From: Vitellaria paradoxa
Lineage: Eukaryota > Streptophyta > Magnoliopsida > Ericales > Sapotaceae
Direction of reading: 5' to 3'
Length of the DNA: 64,000 nt
NCBI GenBank assembly: GCA_019916065.1
Contig: CM034242.1
Span: forward strand, 14,632,823-14,696,822
Both the position numbers and the translations under genes were made by a program. Below the pieces are notes generated by a model. It worked only from the letters and a program-made list of their open reading frames with translations. It was not told where the DNA came from and made no database searches. This document shows, one piece after another, positions 12,586 to 22,462 of the stretch (position 1 is its first letter; every line of letters begins with the position of its first letter).

Positions 12586-13255
12586 CATGGGTGGACCTAT
12601 GTTGAGGTAAGGGGGAGCAAGTAATTCCCTTGGATTTTGGACATAAAATTATCAAACACCCATTTTTATTAGAAAAATTAAATTAATTGAAAATTAGGGT
12701 ATTTTAATTTTATTAAAAAATTAAAGTTAATTCAAAAATTTTTAGCATAAAAGGATTAGTTCAAAATTAAGGTATTTTTGTTTGTTTGTTTTTTTTTTTT
12801 GGTAATTAGGTATTTTTGTTTTATTAAAAAAATTAATGTTAACTGAAAATTTTTTAGCATAGAAAGGGTGTACTAGAATCAAATCTAAGTATTTTTTGTA
12901 AAATAAAATGTATTCTCCAATTATACTATTTAATACTTTTATGCATAATGTTAAAAAAATATAACATAATAAATTTTATAAATAATTAATTTAATAGTAA
13001 TTATATATATTTTTTAGTGATAAGGAATATTCCTATTAAATCTTAAGTTTTTTTAAAAGGACCAATTGAACCATTAACTTATGAAAAATATATTTACCAG
13101 TTTAATGTCTAATAATAATTTTATCTCTCCTTACAAAGTAGCAATATTGTTTCTTCTTTACTCTTAACTCCAATGTAATTCGTTATTATTTTTGTTATTT
13201 TCTTCTTGATTACTTAGTGCTCCATGCCCCCTTGTAAAATGAATCCGCTCCCATA
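12586..13255. mobile_element. Non-autonomous DNA transposon with diverged inverted ends
   Basis: The left end (ATGGGTGGACC, then AAGGGGGAGC) pairs with the right end read in reverse complement (ATGGGAGCGGATTC, then AAGGGGGCATG). The interior is AT-rich and non-coding. The end style resembles the element at 22648-23040. I could not fix a target duplication, so the ends are approximate. Confidence 0.5.
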
Positions 13256-13931
13256 TTTTTCTTCATATACAATTAAATAAAACTTATAAGTAAAAAGATA
13301 TAAAAAGTAGAGAAAATATCCCATTTTTTATCTTGATTTCCCTTCTACCAATATTATTATAATATTTTTTTTTTTTTTTTTTGTGTTTTGAATAAATTTT
13401 CATATTAATTTTACAAGTGGAGGAGGAGGCTGTATGACAATGATTACCCTGAGAAATGAGAGAATTAGAGTCCTCGACAAGTTGGTTGGCCCTACCGCCA
13501 CCACCGTGGTTGCATCATTAGTTTGATGCTGTTGTTGTGTTGAGCTTTGAGAATAACTGATTCCAATTCAAGTTCTAGAGATGGTTTTGAAGTGTACTGA
13601 AATGACATCACTATGTTCATTCATCAGTATCATTTTAGGTGAAAGAAAAATACTATTATATTTAAAAAAAAAAATTACTTAAGTTTTGTACACATTTTCT
13701 TTATAATTTTTATACATGTATATGTTCAATTTTTGCAAAAAAAAAAAAATTATTATCGGAATAACGTATATAATTGTGACACTTTTTTTTTTTCCACATT
13801 GAAAGACATTTTAATAAGTTTTTGTTCTTTTGATGGAATTAATCGGAACAGAAGCACTACGTGATTGTGATGTCATTCTTGTTCCCAAAATACAAATCCA
13901 TACTTCAGGTTCAGAAGATATGTATTGGTCC
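13256..13931. other. Intergenic stretch without recognised features
   Basis: A less AT-rich patch at 13420-13600 includes a short GGAGGAGGAGG run. Open frames there are brief and unrecognised. No gene is supported. Confidence 0.5.
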
Positions 13932-13934
13932 TTA

Positions 13935-14042
13935 GGTTGTGTTTGGATGATTGGATTGGGTTTACAAGATTAGAGAGAGAGAGAGAAAAATAAAAGTTTG
14001 TAAACCAACACCCAAACAGGAATTCACTTGCCAAACATAACC
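13935..14042. mobile_element. Short Tourist-like MITE with TTA duplication
   Basis: The 108-bp element starts GGTTGTGTTTGGATG and ends CTTGCCAAACATAACC, near-perfect inverted ends. TTA flanks it on both sides (13932-13934 and 14043-14045). It contains a GA run at about 13974-13985. Confidence 0.85.
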
Positions 14043-14304
14043 TTAACCTTAAGTTCCCACCAAAGTTTATGTTACATTTGACTTCACCTACAAAATTGAA
14101 GGGAATTTTAATCTAGTTTGTTCTCTTATGTTTCTTCGCAATTTTATTGCATAAGATTGCTCAAACAGTCACTATTTTATTTAATCCAACGCTTAAAAAG
14201 TAGCTTTCGTTCCAAGTGACTAGCCAAAAAAGTTTCCGCGTACATTCTGGTTTTGGTTCACACCCTAAAGCAACAGCATGCCAGGAATAAATTCCTTGCA
14301 AAAA

Positions 14305-14560
14305 CACCCAAATGATGCTAAAATTTCAGGGGATAAGTTTTAGAGGACGTATAAGATAAGAGGGGGTATTATCTTTAGAGAGTTGGCCCACATTGATGTG
14401 ATGTTTATGGAGGGGGATAACTTTTGACTTGATTTGGATATTTTATAAATAAGAGGGGGTGAATGATGAAAAAACAGTCAAATAACTCTTTTGCCCTTGT
14501 GGTGTCCTAAACTTAATTACTCATTAAATTAAATATTAAGTTACAAAACCCACTCCATTT
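14305..14560 (-). mobile_element. MITE fragment, inverted copy of the element at 59821-60559
   Basis: Reading left to right, this stretch matches the reverse complement of about 60310-60555. Shared words include GATAAGTTTTAGAGG, GTTGGCCCACATTGAT, TTTTATAAATAAGAGG and TGAATGATG. The ACACCCAAATGATGCTAAAA end corresponds to the right terminal region of the later copy. The far end of this copy is unclear. Confidence 0.75.
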
Positions 14561-14799
14561 AATTATTTTTGGACAATTTGAAGTTATATTATTTATTTCA
14601 TTGAAAATTTAATTTTTTATAAATTTATTTAAACAATTTTTTTTAAATATGTACTTTTGAATGGTTGGTTATTATCTAATTTTATTTTTAATTATGTTTA
14701 TTTTGACTTGTTGGCTTATTTATTATTATTTTTACTAGTATTATATTTATTTTGATCAAATTAATAAGGGCTAAAAACGCCAAAACAATCACTATTTCT

Positions 14800-15100
14800 C
14801 CTAGATAAATTTTCGACTGGAGTCGAGGCCGCCCAAAATTTATCGAGAAGAGATCGCGCGCGAAGGAAAGCGAAGACCCAGGGAGGAGTGGTTACCAAAT
14901 CATGGCAATGGGTGAGACCCACCGATAAAACCTTTGGAGGTTGACTTTCTCCGCATCCAAGCGGGCCCTTAGATCTTTATAGGCTACTAAAATGGAATCA
15001 AAATTGACAATTTTCAGTAATGCTTCACAGGCGTCGGCATGCAAAAAATGGGTTAACGAGGCACCAAAAAAATTCTCCAACAAGAAAAAAGTGATGATTC
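14800..15100. other. GC-richer intergenic patch, unrecognised
   Basis: This patch is notably less AT-rich than its surroundings and has a CpG-dense word (GATCGCGCGCGAAGG) near 14850. A 63-residue minus-strand open frame (14892-15083) crosses it. I do not recognise that frame, and no splice structure or neighbour supports it as a gene. It could be a captured gene fragment or part of a degraded transposon. Confidence 0.3.
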
Positions 15101-15672
15101 TAGATTTTATTCAACTCTATAAGTAAAAATATATGTGAATATACAGAGAGAAAAGGAGATGTGTTGATTTAATTTGGTGTTGGGAAAGATGAAGGCTAAC
15201 GGCGGGGTATAAACTGTGGTTGATAGAAGGAATCAATTGTAGCTTGATCGAAATAATAGAAAATTGATTGCTATGATCGAAATGTAGGAAATTAAAATGA
15301 CACGAGAATAAATTGTAGGGATAATTTTATGTACTTTATTCATGCAATATGTTGCAATCAAGAATTTAATGCACCCGTGGACATACAAATTTTGGCCAAA
15401 CAAATATTGCTAAGTGTCACTAATTAAATTGACAAACTAAACCTTACTATATGTCTCATGCATGATTTCAGCAAAGTTATATATGTGGACAAAGTGCAAG
15501 CCGCCACGTTGAAAAATGATACAATCTAAAGATGACAAGATTTGATCAATTAAATTAAGTTACTTGTCAGTAAGATCCACTGCTAAAGATAATTATTATT
15601 TCTTAATTTTATCTCTTAGAAAATAAATAAATAAGAGATAATTATTTAAGAAGTATAATGCTATATTAACTA
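15101..15672. other. Intergenic stretch left of duplication unit A
   Basis: No gene. Near its right end (about 15600-15700) lies an inverted repeat whose 14-bp arms (AAATAAGAGATAAT and its complement) flank a loop of about 35 bases. The duplicated segment begins at this hairpin. Confidence 0.5.
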
Positions 15673-16058
15673 TTTGATATTATCTCTTATTTAATAAATA
15701 AAATAATAAGACAATTATTTTGGAGAAGTTAAATTCTACTATGACTCTCTCCTTCACATTTATAAATAGAGGTTACTACCAAGTATAAATAGTCATTCTT
15801 TTGCTTGTAAGGAAATTCTGTTAAATCAGACTGTCAAAATCTCACAGACTCTCAAGTATCAAGAACATCCAAGTGTTAGTTCGAGATCAAATTGCAAGCT
15901 TTCGCATCAACATTTCCAAGAGAAGAATTAGAGGATTTTATTTCTTTGATTAGAAATTTGGAGATCGTATTCCACTTTTTCTACAAATCAATAAAAAATT
16001 CAATTAATTTTTATAATTTTTTTTATTTATTTTCCAAATAAGAAATTTGTGCATACAA
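15673..16058 (+). mobile_element. LTR-like promoter region in unit A
   Basis: A TATA-like TATAAATAGAGG lies near 15763-15774. About 210 bases later come a polyadenylation-type CAATAAAAAATT near 15988 and then GCATACAACA at about 16058, which could be an LTR end. This order fits a plus-strand copia-type LTR. The left limit is unknown. The CCATCTAGG that follows is not a primer binding site, so it would be a solo LTR or a fragment. Confidence 0.45.
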
Positions 16059-16183
16059 CACCATCTAGGTGAAGCAACCTATTTCTCAAAGGTATTAATC
16101 CCGTCATGGCAAACACACCATAACAACTAAAGGGAGGATACATATTGCAACGGAAATAGTTGGGGTGGACATGATGAGTCTAA

Positions 16184-16541
16184 GAGCAAGAGCACTAATA
16201 GATAGTCAAATTATCTAGTAAATAGTACACATTTTAGGTTTAGCTAGTAGTTTTTCTTTTTCAAGCCACACTAATGTTAAACATTTTACCAATTGTCTAT
16301 TAAAAAATTAATTTTTCAAAATTGGAGCCTATTGTCTTCTTCAATATAAAGGCCATTGTCTTCTTCAACAAATAATAAACAATTGTTTAACTGGTGAACA
16401 GTAACTCGACAGAAATGAAGAATTACTGTAGCAGGAGCAAAAATAGCTGTGACTTTGAAGAGTCTGGTGCAGATGATTTTATTCATATTTGCTAACAAAA
16501 ATACATAAAATACTTATTTACCTATTATGCTGCACGTGCTC
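16184..16541. mobile_element. MITE present only in unit A, TAA duplication
   Basis: The 358-bp insertion begins GAGCAAGAGCAC and ends CTGCACGTGCTC. TAA stands on both sides (16181-16183 and 16542-16544). Unit B reads straight through as GAGTCTAAGGTGGTG, which is the empty site. The TAA duplication and inverted ends point to the PIF/Harbinger group. The 60-residue frame inside is not a gene. Confidence 0.9.
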
Positions 16542-16782
16542 TAAGGTGGTGATTGGGAAACGATAGCTAAAAGGTAACTGTCAGATGCTTAATTATTTCA
16601 ATTTCAAAAAAATAAAAAGCCGTTCAATTTTTTAGTTTTTTTTAAATAATCAAAATTATTCTCTTATATTTTAAATTTTTTTAAATTATGAGAGATAAAA
16701 ATATTAAATTAAAAAAATTTAAAAAATTAATTTTTTTCCTTCTCAAAAAAAAAAAAAAAAAAAAACAACTTTTTTTCTTTGT

Positions 16783-16924
16783 TGGGCTTCTCCAACGGTA
16801 CCTAAGGCGCCCAGGTTTATTCGTAAAAAGCCTCACTCTGTGTAGTGCACTTCGCCCCTATCTCTGAAGGGGTGGTCAGACATCTCGGTTGCGTGCCAGT
16901 AACGCCGCCACCACTTGCACAATT
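16783..16924 (+). other. GC-rich island conserved in both duplication units
   Basis: About 140 bases stand out by base composition from the AT-rich flanks and recur at 23661-23800 with few changes. Words include TCTCCAACGGTACCTAAGG, CACTTCGCCCCTATCTCTG and TTGCGTGCCAGTAACGCCGC. Translation on both strands gives nothing I recognise. It could be part of an old transposon or a structured RNA segment. Confidence 0.5.
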
Positions 16925-16925
16925 G

Positions 16926-17078
16926 GTCAGGAGTCCATATAAAATAATATAAAATTTTATAAATTTTTATAAAAATAAATTACGAAATAATAAAATTTAA
17001 ATTTTTTACTCACTATATAAAATACGGGACATTAATTTTTATTATTTTATATAATTTTATACAACTCCAAATATTTTA
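16926..17078. mobile_element. MITE-like insertion present only in unit A
   Basis: Unit B joins CGCACAATT directly to TTGGAAACCAAATAGG, whereas unit A has about 150 extra bases. The ends are weakly inverted: GGAGTCCATATAAAATAATA and, in reverse complement of the right side, GGAGTTGTATAAAATTATAT. The interior resembles the family at 18289-18434. The exact borders are uncertain. Confidence 0.65.
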
Positions 17079-17595
17079 AAAATCAAATAGACCATCTGTT
17101 TTGTTTGCTTTATCTTTTGTCTTGTTTGATAACGTTAAGAAAGATCAAATCAATTTTAAGTTGGTGAAAAACACCCGGGGCCTTCAAAATGAAAAAGAAA
17201 AGGCGAAGGTCAGCATGCCACTTGAATTTGTTTTTGAATAGTTTTGAGAGTAATCTCATTTTACTAAATCAATTTCTTGCTAAGATAACATGTCCATGGT
17301 AATTTTATAATTACAATGCATATGTATTTTCATTTAATTTTTATTTGGAAGAATGAAATGGAACATAACAGGGAAAGAGAATTAAAGTAAATAAGGTGGA
17401 AGGGAGGGGATGAAAATAAAAATTAATAATTTTTTTCTTTATTTGAGAAAGGTGGAAGGGACATGAAGGATAGGATAAAGATCATAATTAAAAATACTAT
17501 TTTACCCTTTTTATATTTATTTATGATATGTATTTTTGAAATAATAAAAAAATAAAGGTAAAATAGAAAGATCACGCCTTAAAACTTTTTTATAC

Positions 17596-17710
17596 GTTTT
17601 TTTTTAAAGGTAAAGTTTTTTTTTTTTATAAGAGGGAGGGGAAAGACTTGAATTCGAGTCATGAGTGGGCAAGAAAAGCTCTTAATCACTGAGTCACAGG
17701 CCGTACTATA
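17596..17710 (-). mobile_element. tRNA-derived SINE present only in unit A
   Basis: On the minus strand, a tRNA-like head carries a Pol III A box (TGACTCAGTGA) and a B box (AATTCAAGTCT). An A-rich tail follows, interrupted by CTTTACCTTT. The same design is seen in the SINE at 58676-58829. Flanks AAAACTTTTTTATAC (17581-17595) and AATTTTTTTTTATAT (17711-17725) form a degenerate target duplication. Unit B (near 24680) has one uninterrupted copy of that site, which is the empty allele. Confidence 0.85.
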
Positions 17711-17725
17711 AATTTTTTTTTATAT

Positions 17726-18288
17726 TTATTCCCTTTTAAATTGGGGGTAAAAGAAAATTGGTCAGTTGAGACAATCCTATTCACTTCCTTCCAAATAATG
17801 TTAATCTTTTCATCTCCTTTATTTATTCTCATTCACTCTCATTCACCCCTCCTAAATAAGGGCTCAAGGTAATAAGTTTAAAATTCTTCATAATCCACAT
17901 TGTACATTTTATTATATAAAAAATAAAATTTATATAAAACGTTTTATGTGTACTACATGATATTATCATATGTAAACAACATATTATAATATTTACTTAT
18001 TTATTAAAAGGAAAACATATTATATTGTATAATATATTTAAATTTAATAATTATAATATATTTTAAAATAACATGCAATAGTACATATCTGAGTTAGTCA
18101 TAGGGTATTTTTGTTATTGCATATACTTATTCAACCCCACTCTTATTCCATGTCTTTTATCACACATCCCATGTGATATTGAATCGTATAGTATATGGGA
18201 TATTATCTATTCCCTCACAATTACTTATTTTAGGTTTAAATTTAAATTAGGCACAAGAAATCCGTACCTATAATCTAATTTTGTGTTT
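17726..18288. other. AT-rich sequence shared by units A and B
   Basis: This is non-coding, colinear with about 24690-25250 in unit B. No element or gene is recognised. Confidence 0.5.
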
Positions 18289-18434
18289 GGTGTGTTTGAA
18301 ATTGTATAAATTTGTATAACTTTATAAAAATTAGTGTCTCATACTTTGTGCATTAAGTAAAAAATTTAAATTTTATAATCTCGTAATTCATGTTTGTAAA
18401 AATTTATATTTTTTTATTTAACTCTAAACAGTAC
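18289..18434. mobile_element. MITE-like element shared by both units (unit A copy)
   Basis: The ends read GGTGTGTTTGAAATTG and ACTCTAAACAGTAC, with an AT-rich interior. The same sequence is at 25251-25395 in unit B, so it was inserted before the duplication. It belongs to the same loose family as 16926-17078. Confidence 0.5.
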
Positions 18435-19172
18435 ATTTATTCAGCTAATCAAATACACTCATAGAGTCCATCTTCACAATTAAGGAATTACATGACACTT
18501 CTAATCTCATATATTTGAGGTGGATAGTATGAAAAAATAGGAATTAATCTGAATTAAATAAAAATTTAATATTAAAGTCCAGTCACATTGTTGAACAGTG
18601 ATTGCAAATCATCGTTCAAGTCCACCTGTATACTTTATATTTAAACTCTAATATATATTTCACACCCTTAATTTCATGGTTCAAAACAGACAGTATGAAA
18701 ATATGAGAACTAATAAAATTAAATAAAAACGTTGTTTAAAATTTAATCAAATCAATATATATTAATCAAAATATCTACTATCGTCTCTTGTTCCCATATT
18801 AAAATAGAATAAAATAAAAATATGCAACATCATTATTTAATTTAACGATATTCACTTGACCACGGCACTTATCATTATCATAATATAATCCAAATATCAA
18901 TTAAGATACACATCCTGAGTCGCATAAATAATAATACAATAATTCAAATAAAAACATAGACAAAATATTATATCATACCATGAGTTTCAACTTAACTCTA
19001 TTAGTGTCAGGTAAAGTATTCTAAGTGACTGCTGTCTGACATCATGTGAGGCCATCTGTAGCATGAAAGGGGTGAGCACCACCAGCTAATAAATAGGATT
19101 GTAATGTGTCTACATAATTCAAGTAAAAAATATAATTCACAAAAATTTCAATAAAAAAATATAATATATTTA

Positions 19173-19313
19173 GGAGACATTTGTAGTAACAAAAAAAAAA
19201 TGAGATAATTGAGATAATTTATGTGTTCGTAATTCGTATAATGAGATAAAAAATAAATAATTTTTAAAAATTTTTAAAATTTTTTAACGTTTTATATCGC
19301 ATCAAACAGACAC
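19173..19313. mobile_element. MITE-like element shared by both units (unit A copy)
   Basis: It runs from GGAGACATTTGTAGTAAC to CATCAAACAGACAC with a GAGATAA-rich interior and matches 26141-26259 in unit B. The family also occurs at 1661 and 11012. Confidence 0.55.
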
Positions 19314-19779
19314 TTTATACGATAATCCCTGTCTATCCAAACTAATTTTTGGACGACGGCCAACTTCAAACTCTTACATATTATATATCACTTGTACAGA
19401 ATCGTTTTTACACCCCGACCCTTCTCTCGTAAGTACCCAAGTACTTTTGTTTGTGTTGTTTCACTTTCATTTCAAACCATTGGTTCCCCACAGACCCCAT
19501 CTTAATCAAGGAATTGTAACAAAATGCGAAACGAACGAGATCCTAATCTGATGGTTGGTAACTTGGTTGGGCAAAGGGCTAGTTTGGTAACTACACACTA
19601 GCAAGATGCCAACAACCCCTGGCTTTCCGTTTCCGTTTCCGTTTGTTCATCCTCCAGCTTTTCATTTCAACCTATTCTTTCCTAGATAGTTATACATAGC
19701 TCTCTGTCTCAATCACTAATGTGTACTTATTCGTTCCCCTTAATGTTTCTGGCGGCGAGATGTCCGGGTCCCATAAAGA

Positions 19780-20003
19780 TATATATATATATATATATAT
19801 TTGTTTGCCATTATGTATTCCTTGATTCGATCCTCCTCGGCTCAACTGATCCTCTCTCTCGACATGTAAATCCTTAACCTTCGCATCCTCGTACAGTTGA
19901 TTTCCACCGTGTAAAGTAAATCATCGTCTCTCTTTACATATATATATATATATATATCTATATCTATATACGCGGGCGAACAGACTATCTTGTATGAATC
20001 TCA
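19780..20003 (+). promoter_or_regulatory. Duplicated transporter promoter and 5' leader, unit A
   Basis: This stretch is nearly identical to the region before the intact gene (26780-27023). It contains AT dinucleotide tracts (about 19779-19801 and 19939-19970) that could supply TATA function, then the leader directly before ATG 20004. Unit A lacks a segment of about 64 bases that unit B has at about 26452-26515. Promoter activity is inferred only from the copy next to the intact gene. Confidence 0.5.
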
Positions 20004-20091
20004 ATGGCGGAAGCTTCACAAATCGATCGATTTACAGAGTCCCCCAGGAAAGAAGAAGATGCTGGGGCAGCTTTCGTTTTGGAATCAAAGG
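20004..20091 (+). pseudogene. Duplicated first exon of the GABA transporter-like gene (orphan exon 1)
   Basis: ATG 20004 opens a 29-codon frame homologous to exon 1 of the intact gene at 27024. The last 14 residues ([14 protein letters not shown]) match, while residues 4, 9, 10, 11, 12, 14 and 15 differ. I count eight base changes, seven of which alter the protein. The GT splice donor (AAAGG|GTGACT) is intact and in the same phase. The rest of the gene is missing: 77 bases into the intron the sequence switches to antisense copia DNA. Read without splicing, the frame stops right after the exon. It is either a dead gene fragment or a distal alternative first exon that could splice in frame to the exon at 27246. 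Confidence 0.85.
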
Positions 20092-20168
20092 GTGACTGAA
20101 TATTCTACCCTCAATCCATATCCAAATTCACCGTTTCACATGCATATATACATTCATGTATGCTGATT

Positions 20169-22462
20169 ATTGAGTTAGCCGAAAATGATTTTCGGTGGTG
20201 GAGTCAGGTTGGAAAGGAAAAAGGTCCTCATTAAAAACAACATGTCGAGAGACAAAAGTCTTTCCTGTTGAGAGATCTGGACAACGATAACCAGATGGGA
20301 AAGGCTGTACCCAATAAAAATGCAAGTTTTGGAGCGAAAATCAATTTTATGGTTATTATAAGGACGCAAGGCCAGCAAGCACGCCCAAAAACTTTAAGAA
20401 AGTTATAATCAGGTTTCCAATTGTAAATCATTTCAAGAGGAGATTTTTGCTGCAAAAGTTTAGTGGGGAGACGATTGATAATGAAAGTGGCAATTAAGAA
20501 GGCATCTTCCCAGTATTGGTGTGGTAGATGGGAATGTGCAAGTAATGCTAAACCAGTTTCCACTATATGTCGATGACTTCTTTCAGTTGGACCCATTTGT
20601 TCATGAGTATGGAGACATGGAAGTCTATGGTGAATCCCACAATTTTGAAAAAAATTGATTTAGACGCCGAAATTCTCCTATCCAATCTGTTTGAATAGAT
20701 TTTATTTTAGTTTCAAAATGCCTCTCAACATAGGTTTGAAATTGCAAAAATGTGGACTCAACATCAGACTTTAGACGTAATGGAAACAACCACAAAAATT
20801 TTGTGTGATCATCAACAATGCTAAGATAATATCTCGATCCATTAGTAGAATTAACAAGGGAAGGTCCCCCATACACCAGAATAAAGTAGTTCCAAAGATT
20901 TTCTAGAAGTGAAATGGGATGCTTGAAAGGGAACCTTTTGGCTTTTAGCCATTTGACATTCACAACAAATGTTAAATGTCTTATTTGCTGCAACTAAAAA
21001 TTTATTTGCTGCAAGAACATGCTGGACAACAGGAAATGAGGCATGGCCTAGTCTTCGATGCCAGTTTGTGATTGAGGATCGAATTTCAACAAATGCTGAT
21101 GCGGAAGAATGTTGAAAAGGCTTGGAGAAGGAATAAAGACCATTTTGAAGATAACCTTTATGCTGGATTTGCCCCGAGTAGTCCTTGATAACAAAAAAAG
21201 AGTGATGAAATTCAAAATAAACTTGATTATCATGAGCAACTTATGAACAGATAAAAGATTTTTTTGTATTTTAGGAACAACTTGGACTTGATTTAGGATA
21301 AATAAGTGATAGGGGGTTTGTAGGTGAGAGGTTCCAGTGTGAGAAATTTTCAAACTTGCTCCATTACCAACTTGAATTTGATCAGTGCTGTTGTACTCCT
21401 CTTTTTGAATATTCAGATTGTTCAAATCAGAGGTGAGGTAATGAGTGGCTCCCATGTTAGGATACCAAGCATGATCGATATTTGGCTGAGAGACGGCAAC
21501 ATTGACCTGTGCATTTTGGTTAGAACTAGAAGGATGGTAGGTTATGTCAAACCTGTGGAAACATTTATGGGTGGTATGACCATATTTCTCGCACAATTGA
21601 CACCAAAGATTGGATTTGTCGTAGTGACTGGAGTAGTTGTGTCTGTTCTGATTGTTGTGGTTTCCATGACCGTTTCTTCCTCGAGTGGAGGAGTTCTGGA
21701 TTTGCCCCTTCTCTCCATAGTTTTCCGAATAACCTCTGCTGCGACTTCTGTTATTGTACTGTTGATGAGTGGCAATATTTGCTGATGCATTTAGGACATT
21801 AACTGGTAGTGTATTATGAAGTACATGAGCCTCAATGGTGAGATGAAGTGAGTAGAGTTCTTCAAGAGTGACACTGTCACGGGCTAAAACTGTTGCAACC
21901 AAAGTGTAATATTCAAGTCCTAGACCAGTGAGAATGTATGTGACAATATCATCACAAGATAAAACAAGACCGGCGATTGCTAGTTCATCAGTGAGTTTCT
22001 TGATCTTGTAGAAATAGTCATTTGCAGTGAGATTATTTTTGCGAATGGTGGCAAGTTGAGAGCGAATTTGAATCACTCGTGCCTTGGATTGTGAGGCAAA
22101 ACATTTTTCAAGAGAGGTCCATATGGCAGAAGAGGTAGTACAATGAACTACTTGAGCTAGGACTTCATCTGACAGTGTAGAAGTGATACAACTGAGAATG
22201 AAATTGTCTTGACGATCCCATAATGCATAAACAAGATTTGGAACAGCTGTACCATCGTGGAGAGAACATTTTTGGGTGGCATTGGAATGGTTCCATCAAT
22301 GTAACCAAAAAGATTTTGGCCCTTGAGATAAGGAAGCAGTTAGGCCTTCCATATGGGATAATTTAGTCTGGTAAGTTTGGAAATGTTGGGTGTGGAAGAA
22401 AGGTTATATATTTGCAGTTACGAGGTTGTATCAACAGAAGTTGATGAAGTTGGAGAAGACAT
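20169..22462 (-). mobile_element. Ty1/copia retrotransposon fragment: gag, protease, integrase (antisense)
   Basis: On the minus strand the fragment opens exactly at a gag-like ATG (22462-22460), and the frame stops after 14 codons. It continues with gag similarity (LFGYIDGT), a CX2CX4HX4C zinc knuckle (CQLCEKYGHTTHKC, about 21590), and a protease region where the expected DSG triad reads NMG (WYPNMGATHYL). An integrase part (YYLSIVDDHTKFLWLFPL) and the post-integrase GYS linker follow. Reverse transcriptase and RNase H are absent, and there are several stops and frame shifts. The piece is therefore truncated at both ends and inactive. It fills the gap between duplication units A and B. The plus-strand frame at 21324-21785 is only its shadow. 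Confidence 0.9.

Larger units (their letters stand above)
15673..20168 (+). repeat. Segmental duplication, unit A
   Basis: Unit A is colinear with unit B (22463-27188). The shared sequence starts at TTTGATATTATC in both and ends at GTATGCTGAT in both. Content in order: an LTR-like promoter region, a GC-rich island, AT-rich intergenic DNA, the transporter promoter and transporter exon 1. In one 60-bp stretch compared by eye (18001-18060) I count three differences. Unit A carries three insertions that unit B lacks. Confidence 0.95.

Noticed and set aside
14892..15083. A possible 63-residue minus-strand gene
   Set aside because: Too short and unrecognised. It may be a captured fragment, so it is noted only as a GC-richer patch.
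21324..21785. A 153-residue plus-strand open frame
   Set aside because: It is antisense to the copia gag and zinc knuckle frame, which has recognisable motifs on the minus strand.
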